Shown: in pieces, positions 6,857 to 10,929 of the stretch
Layout: every line of letters begins with the position of its first letter
How positions within the stretch are numbered: the first letter of the stretch is position 1
DNA from: Candidatus Sulfotelmatobacter sp.
Lineage (GTDB): Bacteria; Acidobacteriota; Terriglobia; Terriglobales; Acidobacteriaceae
Length of the DNA: 10,929 nt
Assembly (NCBI GenBank): GCA_030040725.1
Contig: JASHTD010000110.1
Location: forward strand, 1 to 10,929
Direction of reading: 5' to 3'
Translations under genes and position numbers: made by a program
Notes under the pieces: model-generated
Told to the model about the DNA's origin: nothing
The model's database searches: none
What the model saw: only the letters and a program-made list of their open reading frames with translations

Positions 6857-7003
6857 ATGGAAAAGAAAATTTTCTGGATGGTTTTTACCGTTCTCGGCCT
6901 GGCCGCGGACTTCACGCTGCCGCTTTGGTGGGGCATCGCAGCAACCATCCCAATTCTGATTTTCTCCTGGTGGGTTGCCTATCGCAGCGAATGGTTCGGC
7001 TAA
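6857..7003 (+). CDS. 48-residue membrane miniprotein, function unknown
   Basis: The frame ATG (6857) to TAA (7001-7003) encodes MEKKIFWMVFTVLGLAADFT followed by 28 more mostly hydrophobic residues ending in YRSEWFG. It has a short basic N-terminus, a hydrophobic stretch (5-17, interrupted by Asp18) and a second (21-41) rich in Trp. This is a plausible two-helix hairpin or a single-helix inner-membrane protein. The composition is non-random for a chance ORF: a lysine start, two WW pairs and a charged, aromatic tail. No Shine-Dalgarno sequence precedes the ATG. A TAGAAT hexamer 6 nt upstream suggests a leaderless message. It is divergent from lpxD and convergent with purU. I do not recognise the family; small membrane proteins of this kind are often unannotated. 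Confidence 0.6.
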   Translation: MEKKIFWMVFTVLGLAADFTLPLWWGIAATIPILIFSWWVAYRSEWFG

Positions 7004-7070
7004 CCGAAACCAGGCCAGGTGGCCCGTAAACTAAGAATTCGTTTCGCGCAGCCGCACTTTCCATCCCGCC
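7004..7070. other. Convergent intergenic gap without a clear terminator
   Basis: The 67-bp gap lies between the stops of the plus-strand miniprotein and minus-strand purU. A short GGCC-AGGT-GGCC inverted repeat (7013-7024) is present, but the stem is only 4 bp and no U-run follows. I see no intrinsic terminator for either gene here. Confidence 0.5.
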
Positions 7071-7937
7071 TCAAAACACCACAGTCTTGTTCCCATACAA
7101 CAGAATGCGATTTTCTACGTGTAGTCGAACTGCGCGCGAGAGCACGACTTTCTCCAGGTCGCGGCCCTTGCGGATCAGATCATCCACCGTGTCGCGATGA
7201 GAAACGCGGACCACATCCTGCTCGATGATGGGCCCATCGTCAAGCACTTCTGTGACGTAATGGCTGGTTGCGCCGATCAGCTTCACGCCACGCTCGAACG
7301 CCTGATGATAGGGCTTGGCACCGATAAACGCAGGCAGGAATCCGTGGTGAATATTGATAATGCGCTGCGGATAACGATTGACGAAGTCGCTTGAGAAAAT
7401 CTGCATGTAGCGGGCGAGCACCATGAAATCGGCTTTATGCTCTTCAATCAGCGACTGGACTTGCCGCTCAGCCTGTTGCTTGTTGTCTTTTGTGATCGAA
7501 ACGACAGCGTAGGGAATTTTGTAGAAGTTAGCGACCCGCTGGTTATCCGGATGGTTGGAGATGATCAGAGGGATCTCACATGCGAGTTCTCCGCTCTGAT
7601 GGCGATAGAGCAGATCGACCAGGCAGTGATCGTATTTCGAAACGAAAATAATCATCCGGGGACGATGCGACGACAACGCCAGACGCCAGGTCATGCGGAA
7701 CTTTTCGGCGATAGGAGAAAATTGCCTACGGAAGTCGGCGAGATCCTTATCGGCTAGGTCGATGTCGAAATCTTTGGGATCAAATTCGACGCGCATCAGG
7801 AACAACCCGGATTCCTCGTCGGCGTGCTCGTCGGCGTGAAGAATATTGCCGCCGTGCCGGTAGACGAAGTCGGCGATGCTGGCGACTTCGCCTTTCGCGT
7901 CAGGGCAGGAGACGAGAAGGATAGCGGAGGATTTCAT
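7071..7937 (-). CDS. purU: Formyltetrahydrofolate deformylase
   Basis: PurU hydrolyses 10-formyltetrahydrofolate to tetrahydrofolate and formate, balancing one-carbon pools and feeding formate to PurT-type purine synthesis. The 288-residue protein, a normal length, has an N-terminal ACT domain (about 1-85, SCPDAKGEVASIADFVYRHG at 10-29), which in the family senses glycine and methionine. A PurN-like formyltransferase domain follows (about 93-280). Active-site positions match PurN: N195 and H197 in INIHHGFLPAF, and D233 in VLDDGPIIEQD. ARYMQIFS (175-182) and GATSHYVTE (222-230) are further PurU signatures. The ATG at 7937 has no clear ribosome site, and the gene is immediately preceded by a palindromic repeat element. 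It may therefore be transcribed from within that element or by read-through from the oxidoreductase genes. Stop TGA; convergent with the miniprotein gene, 67 bp apart. Confidence 0.96.
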   Translation of the reverse strand: MKSSAILLVSCPDAKGEVASIADFVYRHGGNILHADEHADEESGLFLMRVEFDPKDFDIDLADKDLADFRRQFSPIAEKFRMTWRLALSSHRPRMIIFVSKYDHCLVDLLYRHQSGELACEIPLIISNHPDNQRVANFYKIPYAVVSITKDNKQQAERQVQSLIEEHKADFMVLARYMQIFSSDFVNRYPQRIINIHHGFLPAFIGAKPYHQAFERGVKLIGATSHYVTEVLDDGPIIEQDVVRVSHRDTVDDLIRKGRDLEKVVLSRAVRLHVENRILLYGNKTVVF

Positions 7938-7973
7938 AAGGCTATTCAGTAGTTGTCATCCTGAGCGAAGACT

Positions 7974-7996
7974 GCCCTTCACGTTGAGCGAAGGGC
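7974..7996. repeat. Left-arm hairpin of the repeat element
   Basis: GCCCTTC (7974-7980) can pair with GAAGGGC (7990-7996) across a 9-nt loop. The outer ACT (7971-7973) and AGT (8003-8005) can extend the stem past an asymmetric bulge. There is no following U-run on either strand, so a terminator role is not supported. Confidence 0.65.
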
Positions 7997-8141
7997 GGCC
8001 GCAGTCGAAGGATCCCTATTTCTATCAGGGAAAGCGATGAATGTCGCGCCATGGTGCGTCGTAGATTCGGGTTTGCGATCAACAGAGCGAATGCCTCGCA
8101 ACTCCAGTGGCCGTGCCGACGGGTAGGGATCCATCGACTTC

Positions 8142-8171
8142 GTAATGCGATTTGTTCGCGAATCGCATTAC
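8142..8171. repeat. Right-arm hairpin of the repeat element
   Basis: GTAATGCGATT (8142-8152) and AATCGCATTAC (8161-8171) form a perfect 11-bp stem with an 8-nt loop TGTTCGCG. Its sequence differs from the left-arm hairpin although both sit between the same conserved outer and inner repeats. This suggests that structure rather than sequence is conserved at this position. Confidence 0.8.
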
Positions 8172-8193
8172 TCCGCTCAGGATGACAAGACAT

Positions 8194-9780
8194 TCAGCGC
8201 TTTAATTCCTTGAGAATCTCTGTCGCCGCATTCGCTCCCGACCCTCCGGTCAACCCCGCTCCAGGGTGCGTGCCGCTGCCGCACAGAAATAAATTATCGA
8301 TCGGCGTTTTATAACGCGCCCAATCTAGCAGTGGCCGCATGGTGAAAAACTGATCAAGCGCCAGATCGCCATGAAAAATCTGCCCACCTGTCATTCCATA
8401 AACTTCTTCCAGATCGAGCGGAGTGATGATTTGATGCGTCAGAATCATCTCCGGCAAATTGGGAGCGTATGGCGCGAGCGTCTGCACAACAGTTTGTCCC
8501 AGGGCTTTACGCTGCTCCTCCCAATCACCTTTCAGCTTGTACGGCGCATATTGCATGTAAACCGACATCACATGCTTGCCTTCTGGCGCAAGCGTTGAAT
8601 CGGTCAACGACGGAATCGTCGCCTCCAGGTAGGGTTGCTTCGAGAACTGCCCGTATTTCGATTCATCGAAGGCGTGCTCAAGATAATCGATCTCAGGTCC
8701 GATGTGAATGCGGCCTTTCAGAGCGTTCGCGTCGCCATTCTTCAAAGAGGTAAAAGTCGGCAACCCGTTTAGCGCGAGATTCACCTTTGCGACCGTACCG
8801 TTTCCGCGATAGTGCTGCAGCTTCTGTACGAAGTCTGGTGAGAGATGTACGGGATCTGTCAGCTTAAGTAGCGTGCGTTTCGGATCGGCGTTCGAGATGA
8901 CCGCCTTCGCAAGAATTTCTTCGCCGGTCGAAAGCAGTACGCCATGAGCGCCCCCGTCTTTCACGCGAATCTCGATCACTTCGGCTGAGGTTCGAATTTC
9001 CACCCCGGCTGCTTGTGCCGCCGCAGCCATCGCCTGAGTTAGCGCGCCCATTCCTCCAGCAACGAAAAATGCCGAACCAACCGGATGCGAGTCTCCAGCC
9101 GCGCGAATCAGCAATTGCAATGCGCTGCCCGCCGACCAGGGACCAAGAAACGTCCCAAAGATTCCACGCGCCGCAATCACCGCACGCAACAGTTCGGTCT
9201 CAAAATATTCGGCCACCAGATCGGCAACCGCCATCGGTCCCCAGCGCAGCACGCGATACAGATCGCGCTTGCCGAGTCCGCGCAGCGCGCGGCCAGTCTT
9301 CAACATGCTCCACAAATCGCCGCTCGAGGGATGGTCAATATCCGGCGGAGTGGTCGCGAGCGCTTCGGCGATTACTCTGCTGATCTTCTCGAGCGAATTC
9401 GCGAACTCCGGATATCTAGCTGCGTCTCTCTGCGAAAAGACGGCAATCGCCTGCGCCGACTTGCCGGCATCCTGATGCAACGAAAGCGCTCGGCCATCGG
9501 GCGAAAGCGCAGTCACGCATGCATCCGGCGTGATGAATTTTGCGCCGTGCTTTTCGAGTTGCATATCGCGGACGATGCTGGGAAGGATCGGCCCCACGCT
9601 GTGCGCCAGCGTCGAGCAGCGGAAGCCGGGATGAAACTCATCCGTGATCGCCGCGCCACCGACCTGCGCCCGGCGCTCGAGAACGAGCGGCTTGAATCCG
9701 GCTTTGGCCAGATAGAACGCAGTGATCAGCCCGTTATGACCGCCGCCGATGATAACGATGTCGCGCTTGGTATCGGCCAT
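8194..9780 (-). CDS. FAD-dependent oxidoreductase, PYROXD2/CrtI-like
   Basis: The 528-residue protein belongs to the phytoene desaturase-like flavoprotein superfamily (COG1233), closest by appearance to the PYROXD2 branch. The N-terminal FAD-binding fold shows GGGHNGL (12-18) and an acidic residue ending the second strand (VLERR, E35). The GGAAIT motif (41-46) that follows is typical of this group. FVAGGMGALTQAM (239-251) and the C-terminal FAD signature LFLCGSGTHPGAGLTGGSGANAA (497-519) complete the fold. Substrate is unknown: superfamily members desaturate or isomerise carotenoids, but no carotenoid genes are nearby. No signal peptide is seen, so it is likely cytosolic or membrane-associated. 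The ATG at 9780 directly abuts the preceding TAA, with GGGAG 8 nt upstream. It is a paralogue of the upstream gene. Stop TGA, next to the repeat element. Confidence 0.93.
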   Translation of the reverse strand: MADTKRDIVIIGGGHNGLITAFYLAKAGFKPLVLERRAQVGGAAITDEFHPGFRCSTLAHSVGPILPSIVRDMQLEKHGAKFITPDACVTALSPDGRALSLHQDAGKSAQAIAVFSQRDAARYPEFANSLEKISRVIAEALATTPPDIDHPSSGDLWSMLKTGRALRGLGKRDLYRVLRWGPMAVADLVAEYFETELLRAVIAARGIFGTFLGPWSAGSALQLLIRAAGDSHPVGSAFFVAGGMGALTQAMAAAAQAAGVEIRTSAEVIEIRVKDGGAHGVLLSTGEEILAKAVISNADPKRTLLKLTDPVHLSPDFVQKLQHYRGNGTVAKVNLALNGLPTFTSLKNGDANALKGRIHIGPEIDYLEHAFDESKYGQFSKQPYLEATIPSLTDSTLAPEGKHVMSVYMQYAPYKLKGDWEEQRKALGQTVVQTLAPYAPNLPEMILTHQIITPLDLEEVYGMTGGQIFHGDLALDQFFTMRPLLDWARYKTPIDNLFLCGSGTHPGAGLTGGSGANAATEILKELKR

Positions 9781-10929
9781 TTATGCGGCTCCCTTGTCTT
9801 TGAGAATTTCCAGCGCCGCGAGACGGCCGGGCGCGCCCATGATGCCGCCGCCGGGATGCGTTGCCGATCCGCACATGTATAAGTTTTGAATCGGCGTGCG
9901 GAAGCGCGCGTAACCCGGCGCAGGACGCAGGAAGAAAAGTTGCTCGAGCGAAAGTTCGCCTTGAAAAATATTACCCTCGCTCAATCCCCACTCGCGTTCG
10001 AGATCGAGCGGCGTGACAACCTGCCGGTGCAGGATGATGTCTTTGATATTCGGCGCATACTCGGCAATCGTGTTGACGACAGTATCGCCGAAGGCTTCTT
10101 TCTGATCATCCCAGTTGAGGCCGGGGCGCAACTTGTACGGCGCATACTGTACGAAGCAAGAGAGCACATGCTTGCCCGGCGGCGCGACCGATGGATCGGT
10201 GAGCGACGGGATGACCATGTCGATGTAGGGCCGCCGCGAGAAATTGCCGTACTTGGCGTCGTCGTAGGCGCGCTCCATGTATTCAACCGATGGCGAGATG
10301 GACATTGCCCCACGCAGGTGAGCACCGGGACCGGGCATGCATTTGAAATTCGGCAGCGCATCGAGCGCCATGTTCACTTTGCCGGACGATCCGCGATATT
10401 TGAAGCGGTTGATATCCTCGAGAAATTCGGAAGGCAAGTGCTCGGAATCGATGAATCGATTGAACGTTTGCCGCGGATCGACGCTGGATGAAATTACATC
10501 GGCGTATATTTCATCGCCATTCGAAAGTACGACGCCTTTGGCGCGACCGTCTTTTACGATAATCTTCGCGATACCCGCTTGCGTGCGAATTTCGACTCCG
10601 GCTTCGCGGGCGGCGTCGCCGATGGCGTTCGAAATTGCTCCGGTGCCGCCGCGGGCGAAGCCCCAGGCGCGAAATGCGCCGTCGATTTCTCCCATGTAGT
10701 GATGCAGCAGAACGTAAGCCGTTCCGGGCGAGCGCACGCCCAGAAAAGTTCCAATAATTCCCGACGCCGACATCGTGGCCTTCAACACATCCGTCTCGAA
10801 CCATTGGTCGAGAAAATCGATGGCGCTCATCGTCATGAGCTGGACCTGGTTGTATTTGTCATAGCTCGACATGCCCTGGAAGCGGCGTCCGATGAAAAGC
10901 AGTTTCATCAGTTCGCGAGGGTTGAGCGT
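9781..10929 (-). CDS. FAD-dependent oxidoreductase, PYROXD2/CrtI-like (5' end cut off)
   Basis: Only the C-terminal 382 residues are present; the frame stays open to the right edge (TLNPRELMKLLF...), so the ATG at 10908 is internal and not the start. By alignment with the neighbouring paralogue, about 150 N-terminal residues carrying the FAD dinucleotide-binding motif lie outside the window. Shared landmarks include FETD.LKA, GIIGTFLG, FARGGTGAISNAI, AGVEIRT, VIPSLTDPS.APPGKHV, YAPYKL and the C-terminal FAD signature LYMCGSATHPGGGIMG. By eye about half the residues match the neighbour, so the pair looks like an old tandem duplication that has diverged. Its TAA (9783-9781) is followed directly by the neighbour's ATG, implying co-translation. 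Substrate unknown. Whether the protein is intact cannot be judged from this window. Confidence 0.92.
   Translation of the reverse strand, partial: TLNPRELMKLLFIGRRFQGMSSYDKYNQVQLMTMSAIDFLDQWFETDVLKATMSASGIIGTFLGVRSPGTAYVLLHHYMGEIDGAFRAWGFARGGTGAISNAIGDAAREAGVEIRTQAGIAKIIVKDGRAKGVVLSNGDEIYADVISSSVDPRQTFNRFIDSEHLPSEFLEDINRFKYRGSSGKVNMALDALPNFKCMPGPGAHLRGAMSISPSVEYMERAYDDAKYGNFSRRPYIDMVIPSLTDPSVAPPGKHVLSCFVQYAPYKLRPGLNWDDQKEAFGDTVVNTIAEYAPNIKDIILHRQVVTPLDLEREWGLSEGNIFQGELSLEQLFFLRPAPGYARFRTPIQNLYMCGSATHPGGGIMGAPGRLAALEILKDKGAA

Larger units (their letters stand above)
7953..8188. repeat. Nested-palindrome (MITE/BIME-like) repeat element
   Basis: A 236-bp element is bounded by a perfect 15-bp terminal inverted repeat, TTGTCATCCTGAGCG (7953-7967) and its reverse complement (8174-8188), extendable to 18 bp with one mismatch. 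Each arm then holds a hairpin: GCCCTTC/GAAGGGC (7974-7980 with 7990-7996) on the left, and an 11-bp perfect stem GTAATGCGATT/AATCGCATTAC (8142-8152 with 8161-8171, 8-nt loop) on the right. Inside these is a second inverted repeat, AGTCGA[A/T]GGATCCCTA (8003-8018 and 8124-8139), 15 of 16 matching. The core is 8019-8123. Frames translate as CHPERS/SSLRMT, a known false-protein signature of an intergenic repeat common in Acidobacteriota. It codes for no transposase, so if mobile it is non-autonomous. It fills the gap upstream of purU. Confidence 0.85.

Noticed and set aside
7013..7024. GGCC-AGGT-GGCC as a bidirectional terminator between the miniprotein gene and purU
   Set aside because: A 4-bp stem without a U-run on either side is too weak for intrinsic termination.
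7942..8193. An 83-codon minus-strand frame (MSCHPERS...SSLRMTTTE) between purU and the oxidoreductase
   Set aside because: It spans the inverted-repeat element exactly, and its ends are translations of the terminal inverted repeats. CHPERS/SSLRMT peptides are a known artefact of such repeats, so it is not called as a gene.
9085..9882. 265-codon plus-strand frame opposite the oxidoreductase genes
   Set aside because: It is antisense to a well-supported flavoprotein gene, crosses its start junction, is Arg/Ala/His-rich and has no recognisable domain. It is a GC-driven shadow.

Overview
The window reads as ordinary chromosome from a Gram-negative bacterium, most likely an Acidobacteriota member. 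lpxD and lnt imply an outer membrane with lipid A and lipoproteins. The gap at 7938-8193 carries a repeat whose translation ('CHPERS', 'SSLRMT') is a familiar false ORF in acidobacterial genomes. The organism assignment is an inference from gene content and repeat style. No rRNA, tRNA, CRISPR array, phage gene or transposase was seen.

Region 1 (48-6765, all minus strand) is one tightly packed seven-gene block transcribed from right to left: lpxD, a SIMIBI-type P-loop NTPase of unknown function, lnt, prfB (release factor 2), a RelA/SpoT-type HD hydrolase, a 427-residue helical-repeat protein of unknown function, and a small CoA-binding (YccU-like) protein. Neighbouring genes are separated by 12 nt or less, or overlap by 4, 4 and 17 nt. 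The best-supported regulatory element in the window is here: prfB begins with a 23-codon reading frame ending in CUU UGA C, preceded by a Shine-Dalgarno-like GGGAG. This is the classical autoregulatory +1 frameshift site of RF2. The true start lies upstream at 3492, in an ATGA overlap with the lnt stop.

Region 2 (6766-7070) is a short divergent promoter region followed by a 48-residue plus-strand membrane miniprotein (6857-7003). It has no visible ribosome binding site, but a TAGAAT hexamer sits at leaderless distance from its ATG.

Region 3 (7071-10929, minus strand) holds two adjacent PYROXD2/CrtI-type FAD-dependent oxidoreductases, related to each other and joined stop-to-start (the first runs off the right edge). 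After a 256-bp gap comes purU (formyltetrahydrofolate deformylase). The gap is almost filled by a 236-bp palindromic repeat element with perfect 15-bp terminal inverted repeats, a hairpin in each arm and a second nested inverted repeat.

No wholly new system could be demonstrated. The items most worth checking are the nested-palindrome element upstream of purU, the possible coupling of the HD hydrolase to the RF2 frameshift, the Cys-rich P-loop NTPase placed between two envelope genes, the two-domain helical-repeat protein, and the possibly leaderless miniprotein.
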